Source: Streptococcus gordonii
Lineage (GTDB): Bacteria > Bacillota > Bacilli > Lactobacillales > Streptococcaceae
DNA length: 64,000 nt
Reading direction: 5' to 3'
NCBI RefSeq assembly: GCF_001553855.1
Contig: NZ_LQWV01000039.1
Coordinates: 45,340 to 109,339 of the forward strand
Of the stretch, positions 19,058 to 27,078 are shown piece by piece; the first letter of the stretch is position 1; each line of letters starts with the position of its first letter. The translations under genes were made by a program, and so were the position numbers. The notes under the pieces are model-generated. The model searched no databases. It was not told the DNA's origin and saw nothing but the letters and a program-made list of their open reading frames with translations.

Positions 19058-19864
19058 CTAGACAATAATCGTGCCCGTTTCAAAGACCGGACCGTCTTCA
19101 CAAACGCGCTTATTGACTGACTCGTCCTGACCTGTCACATGAACGACGCAGGCATAGCAAGCGCCCATACCACAAGCCATACGTGATTCCATGGAGAGAT
19201 AGGCATGCGGATGGTCCTGAAACTTACGATCGACGTACTGAAGCATAGCTGGCGCTCCACAGGAATAGACAGCCTCATAGTCTTGGATCATCTCATCTAC
19301 CACCGCTGATACATAGCCCTTGCGACCATAGGAACCATTATCCGTCGTGACAATGACATCAGCGTATTTTTTTATTTCTGCTTCCAAAATAACAGCAGAT
19401 TTATCAGAAAATCCCAGAACAGCTGTCACTTGAGCACCCTTTGCATGCAATTCTTTAGCAACCTCAAGCAAGGGAGGGACGCCAATCCCACCACCGATAA
19501 TCAAAGCGTGGTCACCTGCCCTTACAGGACTCAAATCAAAGCCATTTCCCTGAGGCCCCATAACATCAAGATAAGAACCAGCAGGAAGTTGAGAAAAAAT
19601 AGCCGTCCCGCCACCTTCTATCCGGTAGATGATACGACAAGTCAGATTATCTCGGTCAATCTCAGCAATTGAGATCGGCCGGCGCAAAAGCTTGCTGTCA
19701 TCAGGTACCCTAATATGTAAAAACTGCCCAGCCTGCATCTGGCTGACCATTTGGCCCTTTAAAATCATGGAAAAAATATTAGGCGCAATCTCTACTTGAT
19801 TCAGAAGCTCCATCTGCTCCAGCATAATCTTGCCAAATCTCTTTTTGCAACTGTCACTAACCAT
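19058..19864 (-). CDS. pyrK: Dihydroorotate dehydrogenase B, electron transfer subunit
   Basis: FAD and [2Fe-2S] subunit that transfers electrons from PyrDB to NAD+. It has 268 residues from the ATG at 19864 (MVSDSCKK). That start is chosen because GTGAGG lies seven bases upstream and an earlier in-frame start would lie inside the attenuator hairpin. FAD binding is seen in LRRPISIAEID, NAD binding in IIGGGIGVPPLLEVAKEL, and the iron-sulfur cluster cysteines in MACGMGACYACVV plus RVCEDGPVF near the C-terminus. It is first in the pyrK-pyrDB unit, behind its own PyrR leader. Confidence 0.95.
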   Translation of the reverse strand: MVSDSCKKRFGKIMLEQMELLNQVEIAPNIFSMILKGQMVSQMQAGQFLHIRVPDDSKLLRRPISIAEIDRDNLTCRIIYRIEGGGTAIFSQLPAGSYLDVMGPQGNGFDLSPVRAGDHALIIGGGIGVPPLLEVAKELHAKGAQVTAVLGFSDKSAVILEAEIKKYADVIVTTDNGSYGRKGYVSAVVDEMIQDYEAVYSCGAPAMLQYVDRKFQDHPHAYLSMESRMACGMGACYACVVHVTGQDESVNKRVCEDGPVFETGTIIV

Positions 19865-19884
19865 GACAACCTCACTTTCTACAA

Positions 19885-20028
19885 GAAAAAACCTCGCCAC
19901 AGCAAGGTTTCGCAAAAAACAAGGCAGTCAATTGCCTCTTATATCGTTTTTCCTACCTTGCAGCCTCACTGGACTTGATTAAAGGTTTAAATTTATCATA
20001 TTCTACAACTAAATAGATGTTTTGTCAA
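19885..20028 (-). promoter_or_regulatory. pyrK-pyrDB promoter and PyrR attenuator leader
   Basis: Minus strand: -35 TTGACA (20023-20028), 17-base spacer, -10 TAGAAT (20000-20005), PyrR-binding loop AGTCCAGTGAGGCT (19962-19975), then terminator stem AACCTTGC / GCGAGGTT (19890-19909) with T-run. It mirrors the pyrFE leader. Its -35 is only nine bases from the -10 of the divergent lysR promoter (20040-20045), so the two promoters are packed back to back. Confidence 0.9.
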
Positions 20029-20036
20029 TCCTATTA

Positions 20037-20045
20037 TGATAAAAT
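20037..20045 (+). promoter_or_regulatory. Extended -10 promoter of lysR gene, leaderless geometry
   Basis: TGATAAAAT (TAAAAT at 20040-20045), then six bases, then the ATG at 20052. No Shine-Dalgarno sequence is seen before the ATG. The divergent pyrK promoter lies immediately to the left. Confidence 0.6.
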
Positions 20046-20051
20046 AGACCT

Positions 20052-20960
20052 ATGAGAATTCAACAACTACACTATATTATCAAAATCGTCGAAACTGGCA
20101 GCATGAATGAGGCTGCCAAGCAACTTTTTATTACCCAGCCAAGCCTTTCTAATGCTGTGAGGGAACTCGAAAACGAGATGGGGATTGATATTTTCATCCG
20201 CAATCCGAAGGGAATCACTTTAACAAAAGACGGCATGGAGTTTCTATCTTATGCTCGTCAGGTAGTTGAGCAGACCCAATTATTGGAAGAGCGATACAAG
20301 AACCCTGTTGCCCATCGTGAGCTCTTTAGTGTATCTTCTCAGCACTACGCTTTTGTGGTTAATGCTTTTGTCTCCCTTCTTAAAAAAAGTGATATGGAAA
20401 AATATGAGCTATTTCTACGGGAAACTCGTACTTGGGAAATCATTGATGATGTCAAAAACTTCCGTAGCGAAATCGGTGTTCTCTTCTTAAACGGGTATAA
20501 CCGAGATGTTCTATCCAAAATGCTAGATGATAATCATCTGATTGCAACTCATCTCTTCACAGCTCAGCCCCATATCTTTGTCAGCAAGTCCAACCCTCTT
20601 GCTAAGAAAAAATTGGTCCAACTGTCAGATTTAGAAAATTTCCCTTACCTCAGCTACGACCAAGGGACACATAATTCCTTCTACTTTTCTGAGGAAATCC
20701 TCTCCCAAGAACACCATAAAAAGTCTATCGTAGTCAGTGACCGAGCTACTCTTTTTAACCTCTTGATTGGTCTGGACGGATACACGATTGCTACTGGTAT
20801 CCTCAACAGCAACCTCAATGGTGACAACATTGTCTCTATTCCACTTGATATCGATGATCCTATTGAGCTAGTCTACATCAAACATGAAAAAGCCAGCCTA
20901 TCCAAGATGGGAGAACGCTTTATAGAATATCTGATTGAGGAAGTGAAGTTTGATAAATAG
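20052..20960 (+). CDS. LysR-type transcriptional regulator
   Basis: A 302-residue LTTR. The N-terminal winged helix-turn-helix is standard (MRIQQLHYIIKIVETGSMNEAAKQLF, then TQPSLSNAVRELE). The effector domain follows from about residue 90 and contains FRSEIGVLFLN and DNHLIATHLFTAQPHIFV. It resembles the streptococcal CmbR/FhuR group that governs cysteine and methionine uptake and synthesis, but I cannot confirm that from sequence alone. The predicted -10 lies six bases before the ATG, so the transcript is probably leaderless. It is divergent from pyrK. An unrelated anchored-protein gene follows after 22 bases. Confidence 0.88.
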   Translation: MRIQQLHYIIKIVETGSMNEAAKQLFITQPSLSNAVRELENEMGIDIFIRNPKGITLTKDGMEFLSYARQVVEQTQLLEERYKNPVAHRELFSVSSQHYAFVVNAFVSLLKKSDMEKYELFLRETRTWEIIDDVKNFRSEIGVLFLNGYNRDVLSKMLDDNHLIATHLFTAQPHIFVSKSNPLAKKKLVQLSDLENFPYLSYDQGTHNSFYFSEEILSQEHHKKSIVVSDRATLFNLLIGLDGYTIATGILNSNLNGDNIVSIPLDIDDPIELVYIKHEKASLSKMGERFIEYLIEEVKFDK

Positions 20961-20982
20961 ATAAACGCTATTAGGAGATTAA

Positions 20983-21963
20983 ATGGAATCAAAACGCCTA
21001 GTTAAAATATCTTGGATTTGTATTACCCTTGTTCTTGGAATAATCATTTACTTCAATATACATCCTATCCCTACTTTGATTAAACCTGGGCTAACCATCA
21101 CTATAAAAAATAGTAACGGTGGTTTTTTTAACACTACGAATCCTGTTAAAAACCTAGAAGACGCTGAAAACAATTTTTATGTAAAATTCAATATAAAAAA
21201 AGTTGATTATGTTTCTGAATCAGATTTTAATATTTATGATAATAAAGGAAAGCAAGTCCCAATAATTGACTTTCGTTCTACTTTTGCTGAGTATTCAAGT
21301 AATGATATTCAAATTTGGTTCACAGGAAAAGCAAATACTAAATATAGACTTGTATATAATGATGATAACAATACCAACCATAGTGTCAATTTTGATACCC
21401 CTTCAAAAAAATCATATATCAAAAAAGATGATCAGATTGTTAAAGCTTATGTAAAAAAATATTTTACAAATGGAATAAAAGACGAATTAACTGAAAATAT
21501 TATTAAATATAATTCAGATAGTATATATGCTAATATCTCACCATACTATACTCCCTCAGATAAGGAAAACAAAGCTATTGTTCAAGCATACTGGGATGCT
21601 TTTATAAAAAACTGGAAAAACTACAGTATCGAAATGACAGAGGCTAGTGATGATAAATATTCATATACTATTAGGTATAGGTGGGGTGAGCCTGATATGG
21701 AAGAGTTAAATAGAATGATAGATAAGAGAGAAAACCAACTAAAAAAAGAGCTAGGTAGTGATTATGAAAAACTCTTCAAGAAGATTATTACTGAGATACC
21801 AACTATGATTAGAAAGACCCCGCAGAAAGAACCAGAAGAAAAATCTATAAGTTTTTCAATAAATAGAGAGGATATAGAAACACTTAATGGTCGAACCAGT
21901 TACGATAATATTTCAACGATTTCAAGTAAATTTAAAATGCCTCTCATGAAATTATATCCTTAA
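20983..21963 (+). CDS. Unrecognised membrane-anchored protein
   Basis: A 326-residue protein I do not recognise. Residues 9-25 form one hydrophobic segment (ISWICITLVLGIIIYF), which should anchor the protein with the bulk outside. The exterior part is rich in Asn, Lys, Asp and Tyr and ends in a Glu/Lys-rich helical region. The gene is markedly more AT-rich than its neighbours. Start is supported by AGGAG at seven bases. It follows lysR closely and converges on another anchored protein of similar size, with a terminator between. Local AT-richness suggests accessory DNA. Confidence 0.65.
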   Translation: MESKRLVKISWICITLVLGIIIYFNIHPIPTLIKPGLTITIKNSNGGFFNTTNPVKNLEDAENNFYVKFNIKKVDYVSESDFNIYDNKGKQVPIIDFRSTFAEYSSNDIQIWFTGKANTKYRLVYNDDNNTNHSVNFDTPSKKSYIKKDDQIVKAYVKKYFTNGIKDELTENIIKYNSDSIYANISPYYTPSDKENKAIVQAYWDAFIKNWKNYSIEMTEASDDKYSYTIRYRWGEPDMEELNRMIDKRENQLKKELGSDYEKLFKKIITEIPTMIRKTPQKEPEEKSISFSINREDIETLNGRTSYDNISTISSKFKMPLMKLYP

Positions 21964-21967
21964 AATG

Positions 21968-22008
21968 AAAGAATCCAGATATTTTCGAAGCTATCTGGAT
22001 TCTTTTTT
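21968..22008. terminator. Bidirectional terminator between two anchored-protein genes
   Basis: AAAGAATCCAGATA / TATCTGGATTCTTT stem with a 10-base loop and a T-run on the plus side. On the minus side the stem includes the last codons of the gene at 21991-22956. Confidence 0.8.
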
Positions 22009-22956
22009 ATTTTGATTTAAAACTTCAGCAATGTATTCAGATTTATTTTCATCTGTATAGGTTTTTGAGTTTGATTTGACCTTATAGTCATGATCATTAA
22101 GTTGTTCGACAATATAAGAATGCGTAATGGTCATTTTAAACTGACTCCCTGTCGTGCTAACACTTAGAGGTAAGTTAGTAAATTCGTCTGAATAGAAGAT
22201 TCTGGAGTAAGAGTGATTTGAAGTATGAGTTAATCTATTGTTATAAAAATCATACTTTCTATCCCAGTAGTTACCCCTATGCTGTTTTTGATAATCTTCA
22301 AAAAAATCTAATTTATCATCCATAATATTTTTCGAACTAGTAAAAAAAATAGGAGTCAAACTAAAATCAGGTTTATTCCCATATTCAAAATATGTTTGCT
22401 TCTCTCCTGTTTTAGGGTTTTTTAATTGGTAAGAAATCTCACTGCTGACTTCTGGAACCTGATAAAGAGTATCGCCCTCATAAAGAAATAATAATATGTC
22501 TATAAGATTGATATTTCTCTTGTTATCGGGCAAGTTAAAGTCCGGAAAACGAAAACTTAACTTTTGATAAATAGAATCATTTAACAAATTAGCACTAAAT
22601 GATGGACCAATTTCAGAAGTCTCTTCTATGGGAATTTCTGACTTGCTACCATCGGTAAAAGTAACATGTAAAATTTGTTTTTCATTATATTCATTCCAAT
22701 TTGATAATATCTTCTCTGTCAAATCTTGATTTTGGGGTACTTTTTCATTCATTTGATGTACAAATTCAATGTTCAAATTCTTAACTACTTTTTTCTTAGG
22801 TTTGATCTCACTTACTTTGTAGTTGTATACTGTATAATATTGATTTTCCCAATCAAACCATTCTGGCTTAAGATAATAACGCAAGCTGATAAATGTAACC
22901 AACAAAAAAGATATTACAATTAAGATTACTTGGTGCTTTCTCTTTAATTTTTTCAT
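21991..22956 (-). CDS. Unrecognised membrane-anchored protein
   Basis: A 321-residue protein of unknown family. After a basic start (MKKLKRKHQ) one hydrophobic segment spans about residues 9-26 (VILIVISFLLVTFISL), leaving an exterior domain rich in Asn, Tyr and Lys. There are aromatic clusters (EWFDWENQYYTVYNY) and a C-terminal beta-type stretch (VSTTGSQFKMTITHSYIVE). RBS AGGAGG precedes the ATG, with an extended -10 (TGTTATAAT) upstream. It has the same size and topology as its convergent neighbour, but I see no convincing alignment between them. AT-rich, probably accessory. Confidence 0.65.
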   Translation of the reverse strand: MKKLKRKHQVILIVISFLLVTFISLRYYLKPEWFDWENQYYTVYNYKVSEIKPKKKVVKNLNIEFVHQMNEKVPQNQDLTEKILSNWNEYNEKQILHVTFTDGSKSEIPIEETSEIGPSFSANLLNDSIYQKLSFRFPDFNLPDNKRNINLIDILLFLYEGDTLYQVPEVSSEISYQLKNPKTGEKQTYFEYGNKPDFSLTPIFFTSSKNIMDDKLDFFEDYQKQHRGNYWDRKYDFYNNRLTHTSNHSYSRIFYSDEFTNLPLSVSTTGSQFKMTITHSYIVEQLNDHDYKVKSNSKTYTDENKSEYIAEVLNQNKKESR

Positions 22957-23035
22957 CTAGACCTCCTAGGCTCTACATTTTATTATAACATAGTCACATG
23001 AGTTTATATAGTAACTCCCCAACAGTAGAAAATAT

Positions 23036-23077
23036 AAAACACCCGAAAAAGCATTTTGGGCTATTTTCAGGTGTTCT
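23036..23077 (-). terminator. Terminator of sirtuin operon
   Basis: Minus strand: ACACCTGAAAA pairs with TTTTTCGGGTGT, followed by TTTTAT. It ends the deoD-HEPN-sirtuin transcript. Confidence 0.75.
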
Positions 23078-23078
23078 T

Positions 23079-23810
23079 TTATTGTCTTAATTGAGAAAAT
23101 ACTTGGCCAATCTTCCCTTCAATGACCAGGTCCGCCTGACTGTCTTGAGGAATACTGGTCTTGTTGATGACGACCAGATGCTTTCCTGAAAAGTACTGGA
23201 TGAGGCTGGCTGCAGGATAGACGACTAAGGAAGTGCCACCAATTATCAGCAGGTCCGCTTGATGGATAGCTTGAGCAGCCTGCTGAAAAAACTCCATATC
23301 TAGAGGTTCTTCATAAAGAGTCACATCTGGTTTGACAATGCCTCCACAGTCAAGACAGTGAGGAATTGTATCGTCCAGAGCCAGAAAACCATCCAAATCA
23401 TAGAATCGTTGACAATTCAGACAGTAATTTCTATCCGCACTGCCATGAAGTTTAAGAACTTTTTTCGAACCAGCCATTTCATGCAAGCTATCGATATTTT
23501 GAGTCACAACAGCCTTGAGCTTGCCTTCCTTCTCCAAATCCGCCAAGTAGACATGAGCTGCATTGGGCATAGCATCCGGATAGAGCAGATACTTCTTGTA
23601 AAAGTCAAAAAATTCCTGCGGATAGCGCTCAAACATAGTGTGAGAAACCAGCTGCTCTGCCGTAAAATGCCGTCCTAGCTTGACACTGTATATTCCATCC
23701 GAGCTGCGGAAGTCCGGAATATTGGATTCAGTCGAAACACCCGCCCCACCGAAAAAGACGATATTTTGACTTTGGTCTATCAATTCTTGCAGCCTTGCAA
23801 TTTTATCCAT
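23079..23810 (-). CDS. SIR2 family NAD-dependent protein deacylase
   Basis: A class U-like sirtuin of 243 residues that removes acyl groups from lysine using NAD+. The NAD site is FFGGAGVSTESNIPDFRS near residue 19. TQNIDSLHEMAG lies near 104, the catalytic His in KVLKLHGSADR near 121, and zinc ligands in CLNCQRFYDLDG plus HCLDCGG. GGTSLVVYPAASL contacts NAD. It is the full catalytic core with no extra domains, so a housekeeping deacylase is more likely than a defence NADase. It follows the HEPN gene by 11 bases, and that gene overlaps deoD, making a three-gene unit. Confidence 0.92.
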   Translation of the reverse strand: MDKIARLQELIDQSQNIVFFGGAGVSTESNIPDFRSSDGIYSVKLGRHFTAEQLVSHTMFERYPQEFFDFYKKYLLYPDAMPNAAHVYLADLEKEGKLKAVVTQNIDSLHEMAGSKKVLKLHGSADRNYCLNCQRFYDLDGFLALDDTIPHCLDCGGIVKPDVTLYEEPLDMEFFQQAAQAIHQADLLIIGGTSLVVYPAASLIQYFSGKHLVVINKTSIPQDSQADLVIEGKIGQVFSQLRQ

Positions 23811-23821
23811 CCTGCTACTCC

Positions 23822-24583
23822 TTATAAGAGACTTTCTATGACCTCATTAGCTAGGTCGAAGTAAAAAGGTTCTCTCTGATAAATAATACCTGTCTCCTGC
23901 GCCAAATCAACCAGAAGCGCCATAAAATGCTGAGATGAGAAACCTGTCGTCCGGTGCAATTCTTCCTCATCAAAAGGCTTGATAAGGTGGGCAAGCGGAT
24001 TGCGGACTGACTTTTCTAACTCTCTTAGTTGTCCAACTGACTCTTTGACAGATTCTGGGAAATTCAACTGCAAAATTAATTCTGTCAAGCTAGAAGAGTT
24101 GACCGTGCTTTCCGTATGGAAATTTTGCAGGACAGGATGATCAGAATTTCGCATCTTTTCAAACTTCCAACGGTCATAGCTAGCCTCTCTAGAATTATGA
24201 ATATAGCTGTCAATATCAGGCAACTGCATGCGAATCAACCGCATAAAAACCCTATAAATGGCCGGACTAACAGCTCGAACAAAGTCAATCAATTGTTCAT
24301 TTCTCAATTTTGCATCTAGGTCATAAAGGTAATTGGCCAGCTGCTCGTCTGCTTCATTTTCATGGCAAAAAAGCTGAAAATCAGCTGGATTCATTCCAGT
24401 GATTTCCAACTTTAGATTCATGATAGATTGGATGTTGAGCTCTCTTCGCTCTGCTAGTGCCCTAAGAAGGCGAAGCAAGTCAGAATGGGTAGACTTTCCT
24501 GCTCGCTCAGCCAGTTTAAGGGCATAAGCATAGTCATAGCGAGAAATCGCAAAGAGAATAGCTTCTTTAGCATCTACTTTCAT
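23822..24583 (-). CDS. Stand-alone Csm6-like HEPN protein
   Basis: A 253-residue protein. Near residue 190 it carries [12 protein letters not shown], an RNxxxH-type Rx4H motif typical of HEPN ribonucleases. The N-terminal [16 protein letters not shown] matches the start of the helical HEPN region of Csm6-type proteins. The length fits only the C-terminal HEPN part of Csm6. The N-terminal CARF domain that senses cyclic oligoadenylate is absent, and no CRISPR or cas gene is in the window. The first four bases overlap deoD (ATGA) and a sirtuin gene follows after 11 bases. RNase activity is inferred from the motif; the biological role is unknown. Confidence 0.7.
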   Translation of the reverse strand: MKVDAKEAILFAISRYDYAYALKLAERAGKSTHSDLLRLLRALAERRELNIQSIMNLKLEITGMNPADFQLFCHENEADEQLANYLYDLDAKLRNEQLIDFVRAVSPAIYRVFMRLIRMQLPDIDSYIHNSREASYDRWKFEKMRNSDHPVLQNFHTESTVNSSSLTELILQLNFPESVKESVGQLRELEKSVRNPLAHLIKPFDEEELHRTTGFSSQHFMALLVDLAQETGIIYQREPFYFDLANEVIESLL

Positions 24584-25293
24584 GCTTCAGCAATCAAGGT
24601 TTCCAAACCAACCTTCATCATATCTGTGAAGGTATTTTGACGTTCTTCTGCAGTTGTATCCTCTTCTGGATTGACCAAGCTGTCAGAAATAGTCATAATA
24701 GCAAGAGCATCCACATGGTGTTGAGCCGCCAAGTAGTATAGAGCTGCTGCTTCCATTTCAACAGCTTTAACTCCCCATTTTCCAAGCTCGATATTCTTTT
24801 CAAAGTAGTTTGAATAAAAGACATCTGAGGACAAAACATTCCCAACATGGGTGGTCATACCGAGATCTTTAGCAATATGGTAAGCCTTGTCTAGTAAATC
24901 AAAGCTAGCAATTTGCGGAAAATCATACTGTGGCCAGTCATTACGAATGATATTTGAATTAGTTGCAGCTGCTTGCGCCAAAACCAATTCACGGACATGG
25001 ACATCCTCATTCAAAGAACCCGCAGTTCCCACGCGGATTAATTTCTTCACTCCGTAGTCAACAATTAACTCACGCGCATAGATAGAAATCGAAGGCATTC
25101 CCATCCCAGTTCCCATGACAGATACACGGTGACCTTTATAAGTACCAGTGTAACCAAACATGTTACGCACTTCGTTAAAACAAACAGCATCTTCAAGGAA
25201 GTTCTCCGCAATAAATTTAGCACGAAGAGGATCCCCTGGAAGAAGAATTTTATCAGCAATTTCACCCTGCTGAGCAGCAATATGGATAGACAT
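24580..25293 (-). CDS. deoD: Purine nucleoside phosphorylase DeoD-type
   Basis: Hexameric phosphorylase that cleaves purine (deoxy)nucleosides to base and (deoxy)ribose-1-phosphate. It has 237 residues. Phosphate binding is seen in [16 protein letters not shown] near residue 18 and [10 protein letters not shown] near 87. The ribose/base site is in [14 protein letters not shown] near 178 and [12 protein letters not shown] near 203. PunA, encoded 1.8 kb upstream on the same strand, is the other, trimeric PNP class. Its 3' end overlaps the HEPN gene by four bases. No Shine-Dalgarno sequence is obvious before the ATG, and a long structured region lies upstream. Confidence 0.96.
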   Translation of the reverse strand: MSIHIAAQQGEIADKILLPGDPLRAKFIAENFLEDAVCFNEVRNMFGYTGTYKGHRVSVMGTGMGMPSISIYARELIVDYGVKKLIRVGTAGSLNEDVHVRELVLAQAAATNSNIIRNDWPQYDFPQIASFDLLDKAYHIAKDLGMTTHVGNVLSSDVFYSNYFEKNIELGKWGVKAVEMEAAALYYLAAQHHVDALAIMTISDSLVNPEEDTTAEERQNTFTDMMKVGLETLIAEA

Positions 25294-25337
25294 AATTTAT
25301 GATACAAAGAGCGAGAAGAAAACGACTGAAAATTAGG

Positions 25338-25372
25338 AATCTGACGAGAAACCCTGATTTCTCAGTCAGATT
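25338..25372 (-). repeat. Stem-loop in deoD upstream region
   Basis: Inverted repeat of 14 bp with a single bulge, AATCTGACGAGAAA against TTTCTCAGTCAGATT, loop of six bases, 45 bases before the deoD start. There is no T-run. About 25 bases farther upstream is a second perfect repeat, GTGTTC-N6-GAACAC (25397-25414). They may be parts of a structured leader. Confidence 0.5.
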
Positions 25373-25462
25373 ATCTATTTTCCAAGTTTTCCGCTCGTGT
25401 TCAAATCAGAACACTTCACTCTACCTTTCTTTATTCTAAATGTGATAGTCAAAAAGATACCA

Positions 25463-25557
25463 AACCCGTCAAAAAGCGAAGGGAAAATAGGAGTTGGGTG
25501 CAGTGAGCGATGCTCGCTAGACCAACTATCTTTTTCCCACTGCTTTTAGGGTGGGTT
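25463..25557. repeat. Long imperfect palindrome, MITE-like
   Basis: An imperfect inverted repeat of about 95 bases centred on GAGCGATGCTC near 25510. Matching arm blocks from outside in are AACCC / GGGTT, AAAAGC / GCTTTT, GGGAAAA / TTTTCCC, AGTTGG / CCAACT and GAGC / GCTC, with small mismatched gaps. It lies between clc and deoD. No transposase or coding potential is seen. The 490-base gap 25294-25786 otherwise holds only this, a second palindrome and the deoD leader stems. Confidence 0.55.
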
Positions 25558-25588
25558 CAATTCCTTTCTTTCTTAATTTTAATATTCC

Positions 25589-25641
25589 AAAGAAAGACTA
25601 GCACGGGTTCAATTCAAGCCCGAACTACCCTTCCTTTCTTT
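25589..25641. repeat. Second imperfect palindrome in clc-deoD gap
   Basis: Outer arms AAAGAAAG (25589-25596) and CTTTCTTT (25634-25641) enclose TAG / CTA and an inner hairpin CGGGTT / AAGCCCG. It lies 31 bases from the larger palindrome. A T-run on both sides would let it work as a weak bidirectional terminator after clc. Confidence 0.45.
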
Positions 25642-25786
25642 ATAAATAATATTGGTTAGGCATTAAAGAGTTTCGGTAAAATGCTAAACCTTGACTTTAT
25701 TATTTTGTTTAATTAATTATACCATAAGAAGACAGGAGTCATCTATCTTATATGGTAAATCAAACACTAGAAAAAATGGTCGACTC

Positions 25787-27073
25787 TCATCTACTTTCTG
25801 GCTTAACTAAATCTCGTCCCATCAAACGATCCAAAGAAATAAGATCTAGCGCTTGGGAAAGTCTATAAGCAAGTAGAGCTGTCACCAAGAGATATGGCAT
25901 TGATACTAAATCTTGACCAGTAAATGCAAAAACCAGTCCAGTCGCAGATAAAGGGGCCCTCAAGCTAACAGCCAAAAAGCAAACTGCCCCTAGAAGCATC
26001 ATTGCATTATTTCCCTCTATTCCCATTACCATTGCTAAAACGAATCCTCCGCATATCCCCAATGCAAAAGAAGGTGTTAAGGTCCCTCCATATGCACCTG
26101 CCCAGAGAGTCAAAAAGACTAGCAAAGACTTTAGGATGAACAAAATAACAGCACTCCTAATCGATGTCCCTTTAAGTATTTCTTGAGCCATCATCCGACC
26201 ATTTCCAAGTAAATGTGGCAAAAAATTTGCAAGAATTGCGATAAAGATGAAGGTCAAAGGAAGACTGAAAAAAATTCTCTGATCCTTAATTCTATAATTT
26301 ATTGCTTTCTTAGTTAAGCAAGAAAATAAATAAGCCATAGGTGTTATGATGACGACTACCACTGGTAGCACCCAAACTAAATGCATGGACCATGATATGG
26401 CCGAAACGTGATAAAGAGGCTTACTAGAAATAACTAAACGAGCTGTAAAAGCTGCGACATAGGTCGCCATTCCAAGCAAAACAAAGCGTTTGATGGAAAA
26501 AAGCAAGCCCAAGGTTTCAAAGACAAAGAAAACACTGGTCAATGGAACCTGATAAACCGCTGCCAAACCTGCTCCAGCACCACTAGCAATCATAAATAGC
26601 CTATCGCTAGCTTTTAAACCGAAATAATTAGCTATCGGCCTTCCTAATAAAGCTCCAATCTCACGCGGTGCCCCTTCTTTCCCAACAGGAGCTCCACCAC
26701 CAACTACAACAATTTGCCAAACAGAATGGAGCAACTGCTTAATGAAACGACCTTTTGACTCAAGAAATTGATCATCTTCTTTCATCTGACCTTTGATTGA
26801 AAGGAGTTTAGTCTTTCTTTGTAAGACAAACCAAATCAAAGCCGAAACAAGACCTATTAGAAGTAAATCAATTGTCATTCTAAGAGGAGAAACTCCATTT
26901 GTTAAAAAGGCAACATCGTGTTCTGAATGTCCAAAAACTAACTTCTCAATGATTTCTAAAAGATAATGAAGGAAAATACCCACTAAACCCGAAACTAGCC
27001 CTAGCAAAAAGATTGCCAGGACTAATCTTATGTTATAAGGGTATACCTGATGACATCTAACCGATTTTCTCAA
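25787..27073 (-). CDS. CLC family anion channel/transporter
   Basis: A 428-residue CLC-type membrane protein with about ten or more hydrophobic segments. The segment corresponding to GREGP reads VGKEGAPREIGA near residue 130, keeping the gating Glu. The GxFxP-type motif appears as GGTLTPSFALGICGG near 335. The usual GSGIP selectivity motif, expected about 40 residues before GKEG, is not recognisable (SIKGQMKED lies there). Substrate (chloride, fluoride or other) is therefore uncertain. The start is a TTG five bases after the punA stop with no clear RBS; a slightly later start is possible. It sits in the rpiA-deoB-punA-clc-deoD salvage cluster. Confidence 0.85.
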   Translation of the reverse strand: MRKSVRCHQVYPYNIRLVLAIFLLGLVSGLVGIFLHYLLEIIEKLVFGHSEHDVAFLTNGVSPLRMTIDLLLIGLVSALIWFVLQRKTKLLSIKGQMKEDDQFLESKGRFIKQLLHSVWQIVVVGGGAPVGKEGAPREIGALLGRPIANYFGLKASDRLFMIASGAGAGLAAVYQVPLTSVFFVFETLGLLFSIKRFVLLGMATYVAAFTARLVISSKPLYHVSAISWSMHLVWVLPVVVVIITPMAYLFSCLTKKAINYRIKDQRIFFSLPLTFIFIAILANFLPHLLGNGRMMAQEILKGTSIRSAVILFILKSLLVFLTLWAGAYGGTLTPSFALGICGGFVLAMVMGIEGNNAMMLLGAVCFLAVSLRAPLSATGLVFAFTGQDLVSMPYLLVTALLAYRLSQALDLISLDRLMGRDLVKPESR

Positions 27074-27078
27074 AATAA

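Noticed and set aside
23079..23810. Sirtuin as a defence NADase
   Set aside because: The protein is a plain 243-residue deacylase core with full zinc site; defence SIR2 proteins usually carry extra domains. Kept as metabolic with low residual doubt.
25545..25570. AGGGTGGG sequence resembling a T-box
   Set aside because: The match to the T-box core is partial, no aminoacyl-tRNA or amino-acid gene follows on that strand, and the bases belong to the arm of a palindrome.
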